Shown: positions 27,278 to 36,486, counted from the first letter of the stretch. The stretch: 64,000 nt of DNA from Maritimibacter sp. (GCA_011389895.1 JAABTN010000009.1:29278-93277), one strand, 5' to 3'. The notes: generated by a model not told the origin, from the sequence alone. Made by a program: numbers and translations.

Positions 27278-28426
27278 ATGATGGGTTTCACCCTCACCGC
27301 GCCCGCCCGCACGCTCTTTGGTGAAGGCTGCCGCGCAGGGGCGGTGGCCGAGATTTCAGACCTCGCACCCGGCGTGCTCCTAATCAGGGGGCGCTCGGTG
27401 GCTTGGGTCGACGATCTGGAACATGACCTGCGCGCTGCCGGGTGCACGGTGGAGACCGTTTTTTCCGCCGGAGAGCCGGATATTGAGACGGTGCGCGCCG
27501 GGGTGCGCGCAGCACGGGCGCGGGACGTTGGGTGCGTGGTCGCCGTGGGCGGGGGTGCAACCATTGATCTGGGCAAGGCGATTTCCGGGTTGGCCCCCAG
27601 CGACGGCGATGTCATGGACCACCTCGGTCTTGGCGCTGCGCGGGCCGGCCCAATGTCGACACCCCTGCCATTCGTCGCCATCCCGACCACAGCGGGGACG
27701 GGCGCGGAAGCCACGCGAAATGCCGTGATCGGCGTGCCTGACCGGCAGCTAAAGATCAGCCTGCGTGACCCGCGCCTTGTCGCGCGCCTTGCCATTGTGG
27801 ACCCAGAGCTGACCCATGACGCCCCGCGTTCCGTGACCTTGGCCACAGGGCTCGATGCGATCACCCAATTGATCGAAAGCTACCTGTCTTGTCGCGCAAA
27901 CCCGGTGACCGATGCGCTGTGTCAGGCCACGCTTCCCTCGGCGATTGCCGCGCTGGCCCGGGTGATGGAGGCCGAAGATCCCGATGCGCGGGCCTGTCTT
28001 TCGAAAGCCAGCTACCTTAGCGGTCTGGCGCTGGCCAATGCCGGTCTCGGGGTGGTTCATGGCCTCGCCTCCGTGATCGGCGCGCGTGGCGGGGCGCATG
28101 GCGCGATTTGCGGACGTCTGCTCGCCGGTGCCCTTGTGGTGAACCGGGCGGCGATGGGGGCGCAGGACCGGGGCAGGGCGCGGATCGACGAGATCAATGG
28201 CCTATTGCTGAGCACGCTCGACCGCGGCGGTAGCAGCCAGGATGGGCCAAGGGCGCTGACCCGCTTTGTCGACCACCACGGTCTTCCGACCCTGTCCGAT
28301 TTCGGCGTGCCCGAGGACGACGACATGCAGGTCGCGACCGCCGCTGCCACCGCGTCCTCGACGCAAGCGAACCCGGTTGCCTTGGACGTAGAAGAGATCC
28401 GCAGCATCCTGCGACAGACGCGCTGA
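27278..28426 (+). CDS. Iron-containing alcohol dehydrogenase family protein
   Basis: 382 residues, group III (iron-type) dehydrogenase fold: NAD(P)-binding GGGATIDLGK, IPTTAGTGAEAT, then the metal region. Of the four usual metal ligands, Asp (GLDAITQ) and two His (VVHGLA, GGAHGA) are present, but the second ligand His is Gln. Members reduce aldehydes, maleylacetate or dihydroxyacetone; the substrate here is unknown. It starts 44 bases after glpK and may be co-transcribed, suggesting a role in glycerol or C3 metabolism, or it may serve the ectoine genes downstream. Confidence 0.8.
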   Translation: MMGFTLTAPARTLFGEGCRAGAVAEISDLAPGVLLIRGRSVAWVDDLEHDLRAAGCTVETVFSAGEPDIETVRAGVRAARARDVGCVVAVGGGATIDLGKAISGLAPSDGDVMDHLGLGAARAGPMSTPLPFVAIPTTAGTGAEATRNAVIGVPDRQLKISLRDPRLVARLAIVDPELTHDAPRSVTLATGLDAITQLIESYLSCRANPVTDALCQATLPSAIAALARVMEAEDPDARACLSKASYLSGLALANAGLGVVHGLASVIGARGGAHGAICGRLLAGALVVNRAAMGAQDRGRARIDEINGLLLSTLDRGGSSQDGPRALTRFVDHHGLPTLSDFGVPEDDDMQVATAAATASSTQANPVALDVEEIRSILRQTR

Positions 28427-28457
28427 CGCGCGGGCTTTAATCAGACCACCCCGCCGC

Positions 28458-29642
28458 TCAATCCTTCACGAACAGCTTGCGCTCCACGTTGCACAGGCAT
28501 TCCGCCGGGCCGCTTTCCTTGATCAGGATCGTCTCGGTGGTCTCCAGCCCCCAATCGTCCATCCAAAGGCCGGGCATGAAATGGAACGTCATCCCCGGTT
28601 CGAGAATGGTCTCGTCAAAGGCCCGCAAGCTCACCGTATGTTCGCCCCAGTCGGGCGGGTAGGACAGGCCCACGGCGTAGCCGCAGCGATTGGGTCGTTC
28701 GATCCCCACCTTGAGCAATTCGACGTCAAGCGCGCGGGCGATGTCACAGGCCCGGTTGCCCGCATGGGCGACCTCGATCCCGGCATTCAGACCTTCGGTG
28801 AGCGCGCTTGATGCATCCGCCATGTGTTTCGGCGGCTTACCGAAGAAGATCGAGCGGCTGAGGGGCGCGTGGTAGCGCCGGTAACACCCCGATTGTTCGA
28901 TGAAGGTCGCCTCACCCTTTTTCAACGCCTCGCCGTTCCATGTCAGGTGTGGGGCCGAGGCATCCTGCCCCGACGGCAGCAGCGGCACGATGGCCGGGTA
29001 ATCGCCCCAACTGTCATCTTCGCCATAGACCGAGGCCCGAAAAAGCTCGCCGACCAGTTCGTGCTTGAGCATCCCGGGTTCGGCAATCTCCACCGCCTTT
29101 TCGATCACCAGTTCGGAAATGCGCGCGGCCCGGCGCATGAAGGCCAGCTCTTCGGCAGATTTCTTCAGCCGGACCCAGTTGACCAGCGTCGAGGCATCGA
29201 TGAACTCGGCTTCGGGCAGCCCTTCGGCCAGCACCGCAAAGGCGCGGGCGGTGAAGAAATAGGTCTCCATCTCTACCCCGATCCGCTTGTCGCCGTAATC
29301 CATGATGCGCAGGTGACTGGCCAGATCCTCCATCGGGTGGATGTCGGGCGCCTGGATATAGCGGTCGGCGTAGAAGATGATTTCCTCGTCTTCCATCCAG
29401 ACCGTGCGCCGCGCCCCGTTGGCATCCTGCAACCGCCCCCACCAGATCGGCCTGCCCTCAAGCGGCACGATCACGCCTTGGTGGACATAGAACGACCAGC
29501 CGTCATAGCCGGTGAGGTAATTCATGTTCGACGGGTTGGTGATGAACAGAACGTCGATCCCGGCAAGCTCCATGGCGGTGCGGGTCAACCCGAGGCGGCG
29601 GTCGAACTCGTCTTGGGAAAAGTGGGCATTCGAGATGGGCAT
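28458..29642 (-). CDS. doeA: Ectoine hydrolase (DoeA/EutD)
   Basis: 394-residue member of the M24 (creatinase/prolidase-like) family. It hydrolyses ectoine to N-acetyl-L-2,4-diaminobutyrate, the first step of ectoine catabolism. Recognised from blocks characteristic of DoeA: NYLTGYDGWSFYVHQ, LLPSGQDASAPHLTWNGE, GLSYPPDWGEHTVSLR and GLWMDDWGLETTETIL. It diverges from the eutB-eutC-asnC-ssd-aminotransferase operon across 113 bases. The deacetylase gene (doeB/eutE), usually next to doeA, is absent. Confidence 0.9.
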   Translation of the reverse strand: MPISNAHFSQDEFDRRLGLTRTAMELAGIDVLFITNPSNMNYLTGYDGWSFYVHQGVIVPLEGRPIWWGRLQDANGARRTVWMEDEEIIFYADRYIQAPDIHPMEDLASHLRIMDYGDKRIGVEMETYFFTARAFAVLAEGLPEAEFIDASTLVNWVRLKKSAEELAFMRRAARISELVIEKAVEIAEPGMLKHELVGELFRASVYGEDDSWGDYPAIVPLLPSGQDASAPHLTWNGEALKKGEATFIEQSGCYRRYHAPLSRSIFFGKPPKHMADASSALTEGLNAGIEVAHAGNRACDIARALDVELLKVGIERPNRCGYAVGLSYPPDWGEHTVSLRAFDETILEPGMTFHFMPGLWMDDWGLETTETILIKESGPAECLCNVERKLFVKD

Positions 29643-29755
29643 GGCGTCTCCGGTCAGATCAGGCGGAACTCTTGTGACAGCTTGTCCAAAAAACCCGTGG
29701 GATCAATGGCTTTTTGCAGGGTGGCCTGTTGCATCGAGACGTGTAGAAAGAGGGC

Positions 29756-30775
29756 ATGACTGCCTCGACCGATCTTTCCGTCAACGCCGGCGACATTCGG
29801 GCTGCGGCCCGATGCATCGCGGGGGCGGCTGATGGAACCCCGATGGTGCCGTCTCCTTTCATGGAAAAACAAACCGGGCAACCGTTCTGGATGAAGCTTG
29901 AGATTGGGCAGGACACCGGGGCGTTCAAGCTGCGCGGGGCCACCAATGCGATCCGGGCGCTGGGCGATGTGCCCGGTGTCGTGTGCTGTTCGACCGGCAA
30001 CCATGGCCGCGCCGTGGCCCATGCGGCGACCCGCGCGGGCCTGCGGGCCGTGGTCTGCATGTCGCGCCTCGTGCCCGAGGCCAAGGTCGCGCGTATCCGC
30101 GCCATGGGGGCCGAGGTGGTGATCGAGGGCCGCTCGCAGGACGACGCGCAAAAGGCGGCGGACCGGCTGGTGCGCGACGAAGGGCTTGCAGAGATACCGC
30201 CTTTCGATCATCCCGCCGTCATCGCGGGGCAGGGGACCATCGGGTTGGAGATGCTGGAAAACCAGCCCGATCTTTCGACGCTGATCATCCCGCTGTCCGG
30301 CGGCGGGCTGGCCGCGGGCGTGGCGATCGCCGCGCGGTCGTTGAACCCGGATATCCGGCTTATCGGCGTGACCATGCAAAACGGCGCGGCCATGGCGGCG
30401 TCGATCACGGCGGGGCAACCGGTCGAGGTCGAGGAAGTCGCCTCGCTCGCCGATTCCCTTGGCGGCGGCATTGGGCTGGACAACCGCCACAGCTTTGCCA
30501 TCTGCCGCGCGCTTCTGGACGAGGTGGTGCTGGTGACCGAGGCCGAGATACGCGACGGGATGCAGGCGCTTTATTACGAGGATGCGCTGGTTGCCGAAGG
30601 GGCGAGTGCTGTGGCCCATGCCGCGCTTCTCGCGGGCAAGATCACGGTGACCGGACCCACCGGCACGATCCTGACCGGGCGCAATCTCGACATGTCGATG
30701 TTCACCCGCCTGATGGTGGGCGAGGACGTGATGCTTGGCGACAAGGTTTTGAAGGGGAGGATCTATGGCACATGA
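29756..30775 (+). CDS. eutB: Threonine dehydratase-like PLP enzyme EutB (hydroxyectoine utilisation)
   Basis: 339-residue fold-type II PLP enzyme; Lys58 in GAFKLRGATNAI should bind PLP and SGGGLAAGV binds its phosphate. In ectoine-degradation clusters EutB is proposed, with EutC, to convert a hydroxyectoine-derived intermediate to the ectoine route. AAAGAGGG precedes the ATG. It overlaps eutC by 11 bases. Taken alone it could be a serine/threonine dehydratase, but the neighbours favour EutB. Confidence 0.85.
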   Translation: MTASTDLSVNAGDIRAAARCIAGAADGTPMVPSPFMEKQTGQPFWMKLEIGQDTGAFKLRGATNAIRALGDVPGVVCCSTGNHGRAVAHAATRAGLRAVVCMSRLVPEAKVARIRAMGAEVVIEGRSQDDAQKAADRLVRDEGLAEIPPFDHPAVIAGQGTIGLEMLENQPDLSTLIIPLSGGGLAAGVAIAARSLNPDIRLIGVTMQNGAAMAASITAGQPVEVEEVASLADSLGGGIGLDNRHSFAICRALLDEVVLVTEAEIRDGMQALYYEDALVAEGASAVAHAALLAGKITVTGPTGTILTGRNLDMSMFTRLMVGEDVMLGDKVLKGRIYGT

Positions 30776-31742
30776 TATCCGCATCGTGACAGAGGGCGAA
30801 TTGCGCGCCGCGCTGCGCCTTGATCTGTCCCTCGTCGACGTGATCGAAGAGGCTTTTGCCATGCTTGCATCGGGTCGCGTGGTGATGCCGCCGATCCTGT
30901 CGATGGAATTGGCCGAGGCGCATGGCGAGGTCGACGTGAAGACCGCCTATATCCCCGGCTTCGACGGGTTCGCGATCAAGGTCAGCCCCGGTTTCTTCGA
31001 CAATCCGAAGCTGGGGTTGCCGAGCCTCAATGGGCTCATGATCCTGTTGTCCGCCAAGACCGGGCTGGTCGACGCGGTGTTTCTGGACAACGGCTATCTC
31101 ACCGACCTGCGCACGGCGGCGGCGGGCGCGGTGGCCGCGCGTCATCTCGCCCCGGAAACGGTCGAGGTCGCGGGGGTGATCGGCACCGGCATTCAGGCGC
31201 GGTTGCAGATGCAGGCCGCCCATCTCGTGCGCCCGTTCAAGCGGGTTTTGGTGCATGGCCGCAATCCGGACCGCGCAAGGGCCTGCGCAGCCGAGTTGCG
31301 CGCGGCGCTTGGGGTCGAGGCCGAGGTGACCTCTGCCGAAGATCTGGTGGCTAGGTCGAAGCTTGTCGTCACGACCACGCCCGCCAAGTCGCCGGTGCTG
31401 ATGGCCGACTGGCTCCACCCCGGTCTGCACATCACCGCCATGGGGTCCGACCAGACGGGCAAGACCGAGATTGAGCCGGCCGCGCTGGAGGCCGCCGATC
31501 TTTATGTCTGCGACCGGGTAAGCCAATGCGCGGTCTCGGGTGAGCTTGAAGCGGCGCGCGCAGCCTGGCTGATGAAAGGGACGCCGCCCGAACTGGGTGC
31601 GATCATCGCGGGGGCGCCGGGGCGAACCGGCCCCGATCAGGTCACGATCTGTGATCTCACCGGCACCGGCGCGCAAGACACCGCCATCGCCTCGCATGTG
31701 ATCGGGCTGTTGGGCAGCGCCGGAACGGTGATACAGACGTAA
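30765..31742 (+). CDS. eutC: Ornithine cyclodeaminase/mu-crystallin family protein EutC
   Basis: 325 residues. Substrate-domain motif VKTAYIPGFDGFAIKVSPGFFDN and Rossmann GVIGTGIQARLQ are typical of ornithine cyclodeaminase relatives. Partner of EutB in hydroxyectoine use; its precise reaction has not been fixed. Overlaps eutB by 11 bases and is followed one base later by the AsnC gene, indicating one operon. Confidence 0.86.
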   Translation: MAHDIRIVTEGELRAALRLDLSLVDVIEEAFAMLASGRVVMPPILSMELAEAHGEVDVKTAYIPGFDGFAIKVSPGFFDNPKLGLPSLNGLMILLSAKTGLVDAVFLDNGYLTDLRTAAAGAVAARHLAPETVEVAGVIGTGIQARLQMQAAHLVRPFKRVLVHGRNPDRARACAAELRAALGVEAEVTSAEDLVARSKLVVTTTPAKSPVLMADWLHPGLHITAMGSDQTGKTEIEPAALEAADLYVCDRVSQCAVSGELEAARAAWLMKGTPPELGAIIAGAPGRTGPDQVTICDLTGTGAQDTAIASHVIGLLGSAGTVIQT

Positions 31743-31743
31743 C

Positions 31744-32235
31744 ATGACGCCGCTGGATCAAACCGACCTTGCCATTCTGGCGACCCTTGCACGCGATGGC
31801 CGCATCACCAAGGCCGCCTTGGCCGATGCCGTGGGGCTGTCGCCGACCCCCTGCTGGAACCGGTTGAAACGGTTGGAGAAAGCCGGGGTGATCGAAGGCT
31901 ATGGCGCGCGCTTCGATTTGCGCAAGGTCGGCCCTTCAGTGACGGTGTTCGTCGCCGTCGAGCTGGCCGATCATACCTCGGCCACCTTTCGCATCTTCGA
32001 AGACGCGGTCACCCGCTATGACGAGGTCACCGCTTGTTGGGCGCTGGGCGGGGGGTTTGATTACCTGTGTCAGGTGGTGACGGTCGATATCGACGCCTAT
32101 CAACGGCTGATGGATGAGATGCTTGATGCCCGGATCGGGGTGGCGCGGTATTTCACCTATATCGTGACAAAACCGGTCAAGGGGCCGGGCGCGCCGCCGC
32201 TGGGATTGATCGCCGGAGAGGATTCCTCTTTTTAA
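31744..32235 (+). CDS. Lrp/AsnC-family regulator of the ectoine operon (DoeX/AsnC)
   Basis: 163 residues: N-terminal winged helix (DQTDLAILATLARDGRITKAALADAVGL, then SPTPCWNRLKRLEKAGVIEGY) and a C-terminal ligand-binding RAM domain. In ectoine-degrading bacteria this protein senses ectoine breakdown products such as diaminobutyrate derivatives. It lies within the operon. The MocR-type EnuR regulator common in roseobacters is not in the window. Confidence 0.88.
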   Translation: MTPLDQTDLAILATLARDGRITKAALADAVGLSPTPCWNRLKRLEKAGVIEGYGARFDLRKVGPSVTVFVAVELADHTSATFRIFEDAVTRYDEVTACWALGGGFDYLCQVVTVDIDAYQRLMDEMLDARIGVARYFTYIVTKPVKGPGAPPLGLIAGEDSSF

Positions 32236-32337
32236 TCGCGGCCCGACGCATCAAATCCTCTTCGTCAAAGACCAAATCAAGCCTCACTCTCTCAAAGGCC
32301 TATGCAGGATGGCGGTATGGGAACAGGAGAGAAACAT

Positions 32338-33813
32338 ATGCTCGACACGACGATTCCGACCAAGGTGGATATTGCCGATCAGCGGCTTTTGCGCAGCTTT
32401 GCCTACCTGAACGGCAAATGGCGCGCGGCCAGCGATGGCGCGACCTTCAACGTCACCGATCCGGCGACCGGGGCGCGGTTGGGCGAGGTGGCAAAGCTCA
32501 CCACCGATGACAGCCGCGCCGCCGTGGATGCGGCGCAGGAGGCCTTTGCGGACTGGTCCTACAAACTGCCGCAGGAACGGGCCACGATCCTGCGCAAGTG
32601 GTTCGACCTGATGATCGAGCACAAGGAAGACCTTGCCAAGATCATGGTGCTGGAGCAGGGCAAGCCGATCTCGGAAGCGCGCGGTGAAATCGACTATGCC
32701 GCGAGCTTTCTTGAATTCTACGCCGAAGAGGCCAAGCGCCCGAACATCGAGGGCGTGACATCGCACCTGCATGACGCGGAAGTGGAGCTCTGGCTTGAAC
32801 CCGTCGGTGTCGTGGCGCTTGTCACCCCGTGGAATTTCCCATCTGCGATGCTGACGCGCAAGGCCGCCGCCGCCCTCGCTGCAGGCTGCACCATCGTGGC
32901 ACACCCGTCGCATGAAACGCCGTTCTCGGCGCTTGCGCTGGCCGAGCTGGCCGAACGCGCCGGTGTTCCCGCGGGCGTGTTCAACGTGGTGACGGGCGAT
33001 GCCCCGACGATCGTTGAACCCTGGACCGCCGACAACCGGGTGCGCGCCCTGTCTTTCACCGGCTCGACCGAGATCGGGCGGCTGCTTTACCGCCAATCCG
33101 CCGACACGATCAAGAAACTGGTGCTTGAGCTGGGCGGCCATGCCCCGGTGATCGTGTTCAAGGGGGCCGATCTGGATGAGGCGATCGACGAGACGATGAA
33201 GGCGAAATGGGCCACCTCGGGGCAGGATTGTCTTGGGGCGAACCGTATCTACGTGGAACGCTCGGTCTATGACGCCTTCTGCGCACGCTTTGCCGAAGAG
33301 ACCGAAAAGCTCACCGTGGGGCGCGGCATGGATGACCCTGACCTCGGCCCGCTGATGAACGAAAGCGCGGTTGCCAAGCAGGAAGACCATGTGGCCGATG
33401 CCATCGCCAAGGGTGCGAAGGTGCTGACCGGTGGCAAACGGCTTGAAAACGGGGACCTGTTCTATGCGCCCACCGTGCTGGCCGATGTGGCCGACGAGGC
33501 CGCGATCATGCGCGAGGAAACCTTTGGCCCGGTCGCGGCGATCACGCCCTTTGACAGCGAAGACGAGGTGGTGCGCCGCGCCAATGACACCGAATTCGGG
33601 CTGGTGGCCTATGTCCACACCATGGACCCGCGACGGATTTACCGGCTGAGCCGGGCCTTGCAATACGGCATGGTCGCGGTCAACCGGACCAAGGTCACCG
33701 GGGCGCCGATCCCCTTCGGTGGCACCAAGCAATCCGGTCTGGGGCGCGAAGGTGCGCGCCGTGGCATGGAAGAATTCATGGAGATCAAATACGTCTGCCG
33801 TGACTGGGCATGA
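32338..33813 (+). CDS. Succinate-semialdehyde/aspartate-semialdehyde-type aldehyde dehydrogenase (Ssd/DoeC)
   Basis: 491 residues, aldehyde dehydrogenase superfamily. Catalytic Cys in SGQDCLGANRIYVE and general-base Glu in LVLELGGHAPVIVF are present. The cofactor-binding segment usually written VKPA(E)xTP reads VAHPSHETP, with His for the adenosine-ribose Lys. In ectoine clusters this enzyme oxidises the semialdehyde made by the aminotransferase. AGGAGAG precedes the ATG at 32338. Confidence 0.87.
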   Translation: MLDTTIPTKVDIADQRLLRSFAYLNGKWRAASDGATFNVTDPATGARLGEVAKLTTDDSRAAVDAAQEAFADWSYKLPQERATILRKWFDLMIEHKEDLAKIMVLEQGKPISEARGEIDYAASFLEFYAEEAKRPNIEGVTSHLHDAEVELWLEPVGVVALVTPWNFPSAMLTRKAAAALAAGCTIVAHPSHETPFSALALAELAERAGVPAGVFNVVTGDAPTIVEPWTADNRVRALSFTGSTEIGRLLYRQSADTIKKLVLELGGHAPVIVFKGADLDEAIDETMKAKWATSGQDCLGANRIYVERSVYDAFCARFAEETEKLTVGRGMDDPDLGPLMNESAVAKQEDHVADAIAKGAKVLTGGKRLENGDLFYAPTVLADVADEAAIMREETFGPVAAITPFDSEDEVVRRANDTEFGLVAYVHTMDPRRIYRLSRALQYGMVAVNRTKVTGAPIPFGGTKQSGLGREGARRGMEEFMEIKYVCRDWA

Positions 33814-33875
33814 ACCATGTCACCCGCACCTGATACAGCCAATAATACGAAAAACGCGAACACCAAGGACAAGAC

Positions 33876-35246
33876 ATGCTGAAGAACGACCAACTCGACG
33901 CCTGGGACCGAGACAATTTCTTCCACCCCTCAACGCACCTCGGGCAATTCGCCCGTGGTGAAGCGCCGAACCGGGTGATCAAGACCGGCGAAGGCTGTCA
34001 CATCACCGATCGTGATGGCACCCGGCTTCTCGATGCCTTCGCGGGCCTTTACTGCGTCAACGCGGGCTACGGGCGGGCCGAAATCGCCGATGCCATTGCC
34101 GAACAGGCGCGCGAGCTGGCCTATTACCACGCCTACGTTGGCCATGGCACCGAGGCTTCGATCACGCTCGCCAAGATGATCCTCGACCGCGCGCCGGCGC
34201 ATATGTCCAAGGTCTATTTCGGCCTCTCCGGCTCGGACGCCAACGAGACCAACATCAAGCTGGTCTGGTATTACAACAACATCCTCGGGCGACCCGAGAA
34301 GAAAAAGATCATCTCGCGCTGGCGCGGTTATCACGGCTCGGGGCTGATGACCGGCTCGCTCACCGGGCTTGAGCTGTTTCACAAGAAATTCGACCTGCCG
34401 CTGTCGCAGGTGATCCACACCGAAGCGCCGTATTATTTCCGCCGCCCGGACACCGCCATGACCGAGGCGGATTTCGTCGCGCATTGCGTGGCCGAGCTTG
34501 AAAACCTCATCGAGGAAGAAGGGGCCGACACCATCGCGGCCTTCATTGGGGAACCGGCGCTTGGCACCGGTGGCCTTGTCCCGCCGCCCGCCGGATACTG
34601 GGCGGCGATCCAGGCGGTTCTGGAGAAACACGACATCCTGCTCATCGCCGATGAGGTGGTGACCGGGTTCGGGCGTCTCGGTTCGATGTTCGGCTCGGAC
34701 CACTACGGGTTGAAGCCCGACCTGATCACGATCGCCAAAGGGCTTACCTCGGCCTATGCGCCGCTGTCTGGTTCGATCGTGTCCGAGAAGATGTGGAAGG
34801 TGCTGGAACAGGGCACTGACGAGAACGGGCCGATCGGCCATGGCTGGACCTATTCCGCGCATCCCATCGGGGCGGCGGCAGGGGTCGCAAACCTGAAGCT
34901 GATCGACGATCTGAACCTGATCGAGAATGCCGGGTCGACCGGGGCCTATCTGAAAAAGGCGCTGGTTGATGCGGTGGGCGCGCATTCCCATGTTGGCGAT
35001 GTCCGGGGTGAGGGGCTACTGTGTGCCGTCGAATTCGTGCAGGACCGCGAAAGCCGAAGCTTCTTTGACGCGGGCGAAAAGGTCGGCCCAAGGGTAGCGG
35101 CGGCGCTTTTGGACGAAGGTGTCATCGGGCGCGCCATGCCGCAGGGTGACATCATCGGCTTCGCCCCGCCCTTCTGTCTCACCGAAGCCGAAGCGGACGA
35201 AATCGCCGGCAAATTGGCCAAGGCCACCGCCAAGGTGCTGGGCTGA
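33876..35246 (+). CDS. Class III aminotransferase of ectoine catabolism (Atf/DoeD)
   Basis: 456 residues, fold-type I PLP aminotransferase. Lys288 (TIAKGLTSAYAPLSG) is the expected Schiff-base residue and Asp259 (LLIADEVVTGFGR) contacts the PLP ring nitrogen. In this setting it is expected to transaminate L-2,4-diaminobutyrate to aspartate semialdehyde. Last gene of the eutB operon; a GC-rich hairpin follows. Confidence 0.88.
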   Translation: MLKNDQLDAWDRDNFFHPSTHLGQFARGEAPNRVIKTGEGCHITDRDGTRLLDAFAGLYCVNAGYGRAEIADAIAEQARELAYYHAYVGHGTEASITLAKMILDRAPAHMSKVYFGLSGSDANETNIKLVWYYNNILGRPEKKKIISRWRGYHGSGLMTGSLTGLELFHKKFDLPLSQVIHTEAPYYFRRPDTAMTEADFVAHCVAELENLIEEEGADTIAAFIGEPALGTGGLVPPPAGYWAAIQAVLEKHDILLIADEVVTGFGRLGSMFGSDHYGLKPDLITIAKGLTSAYAPLSGSIVSEKMWKVLEQGTDENGPIGHGWTYSAHPIGAAAGVANLKLIDDLNLIENAGSTGAYLKKALVDAVGAHSHVGDVRGEGLLCAVEFVQDRESRSFFDAGEKVGPRVAAALLDEGVIGRAMPQGDIIGFAPPFCLTEAEADEIAGKLAKATAKVLG

Positions 35247-35263
35247 TCCCGGCACCCCGGTGC

Positions 35264-35288
35264 GGGGCCGGGCTTGAAACCCGGCCCC
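35264..35288 (+). terminator. Hairpin after the ectoine aminotransferase gene
   Basis: GGGGCCGGG pairs perfectly with CCCGGCCCC around a 7-base loop. A short T4 run (ATTTTAG) lies about a dozen bases further on. Likely terminator of the ectoine operon, but the T-run is weak and distant. Confidence 0.55.
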
Positions 35289-35323
35289 CGACCACCCATA
35301 TTTTAGTCAGTGGGACAGACCTA

Positions 35324-35346
35324 ATACCGCGTTAATTCGGCGGTAT
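35324..35346. promoter_or_regulatory. Inverted repeat upstream of nadA (ATACCGC-n9-GCGGTAT)
   Basis: Perfect 7-bp inverted repeat with a 9-base spacer, 77 bases before the nadA start. Possible operator for NAD-biosynthesis control; no regulator gene is adjacent. Confidence 0.4.
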
Positions 35347-35423
35347 GCCTTGCACGGACCGGCCCAAGGGGCCAAAAGGACGCGATATGTCCCTTGGTGG
35401 CACCCGGATTGGGGGGGTAGCAC

Positions 35424-36476
35424 ATGCTTGATTTTCGCTCGATGCGGCACGAATTGGCCGAGGTCTATGATCTCGCCCCGGATGAGGCGCTGGCAGACAG
35501 CATGCGTGACATCTATGACAAGATGGACCGCGTCGTGCCGTGGCCCGACTTCGTGCAAGCCGCGCCCTATATCGCCGCGATCAATCGGCTGAAGGTCGAG
35601 AAGGACGCGGTCATTCTTGCCCACAATTACATGACACCCGATATTTTCCACGGTGTTGCCGATTTCATGGGGGATTCTCTCCAGCTTGCGATCAAGGCGA
35701 CCGAGGTCGAGGCCCAGACCATCGTGCAGTGCGGCGTGCATTTCATGGCCGAGACATCGAAGATCCTGAACCCCGGCAAGACCGTGCTGATCCCCGATAT
35801 GGCTGCCGGGTGTTCGCTTGCGGATTCGATCAAGGCCTCGGGCATCGCCCAGATGCGTGCGCAGTATCCCGGCGCGCCGGTCGTCACCTACGTGAACACC
35901 ACGGCCGAGGAAAAGGCGGCCTCCGACATCTGCTGCACCTCGTCGAACGCCGCCGCCATCGTGCGCGCGCTGCCGGAAGAGACGGTGATCATGGCCCCCG
36001 ATCAATACCTCGCCCAGAACGTGGCCCGCGAAGTGCCCGAAAAGACCGTGGTCTGGTGGGAAGGCTCCTGTGTTGTCCACGAACGTTTCACGGCGCAGGA
36101 TATGCGCGATTTCAAGGCGTGGAACCCGGAAACACAAATCATTGCCCACCCCGAATGCCCGCCGGATGTCGTGGACGAGGCCGATTTCTCGGGCTCGACC
36201 AGCGGGATCATCAAGCATGTCATGGACACGCGGCCGAAGCAGGCGCTGCTTGTGACCGAATGTTCCATGGCCTCGAACATTGCCGACGAGGTGCCCGATG
36301 TCGATTTCGTCGGACCCTGCAACATGTGCCCCTACATGAAGAAGATCACGTTGGAGAAAATCCTGTGGTCGCTTCATTCGGGCGAGGCCGAGGTCATGGT
36401 TGATCCGGAGCTGGGCAAGAAAGCCCGCGTCGCGGTCGAGCGCATGATCGACCTGTCCAACAAGCTGGGTATCTAG
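35424..36476 (+). CDS. nadA: Quinolinate synthase
   Basis: Condenses iminoaspartate with dihydroxyacetone phosphate to quinolinate using a [4Fe-4S] cluster. 350 residues. Candidate cluster cysteines are Cys103 (QCGVHFMAET), Cys216 (WEGSCVVHE) and Cys302 (NMCPYMKK), matching the three-ligand pattern of the family. First gene of nadA-nadB-nadC, which together make NAD precursors de novo from aspartate. Confidence 0.95.
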   Translation: MLDFRSMRHELAEVYDLAPDEALADSMRDIYDKMDRVVPWPDFVQAAPYIAAINRLKVEKDAVILAHNYMTPDIFHGVADFMGDSLQLAIKATEVEAQTIVQCGVHFMAETSKILNPGKTVLIPDMAAGCSLADSIKASGIAQMRAQYPGAPVVTYVNTTAEEKAASDICCTSSNAAAIVRALPEETVIMAPDQYLAQNVAREVPEKTVVWWEGSCVVHERFTAQDMRDFKAWNPETQIIAHPECPPDVVDEADFSGSTSGIIKHVMDTRPKQALLVTECSMASNIADEVPDVDFVGPCNMCPYMKKITLEKILWSLHSGEAEVMVDPELGKKARVAVERMIDLSNKLGI

Positions 36477-36486
36477 GGCGTTTGCC

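Noticed and set aside
35264..35288. GC-rich inverted repeat as a mobile-element end
   Set aside because: No second copy or transposase; position right after an operon fits a terminator-like hairpin.
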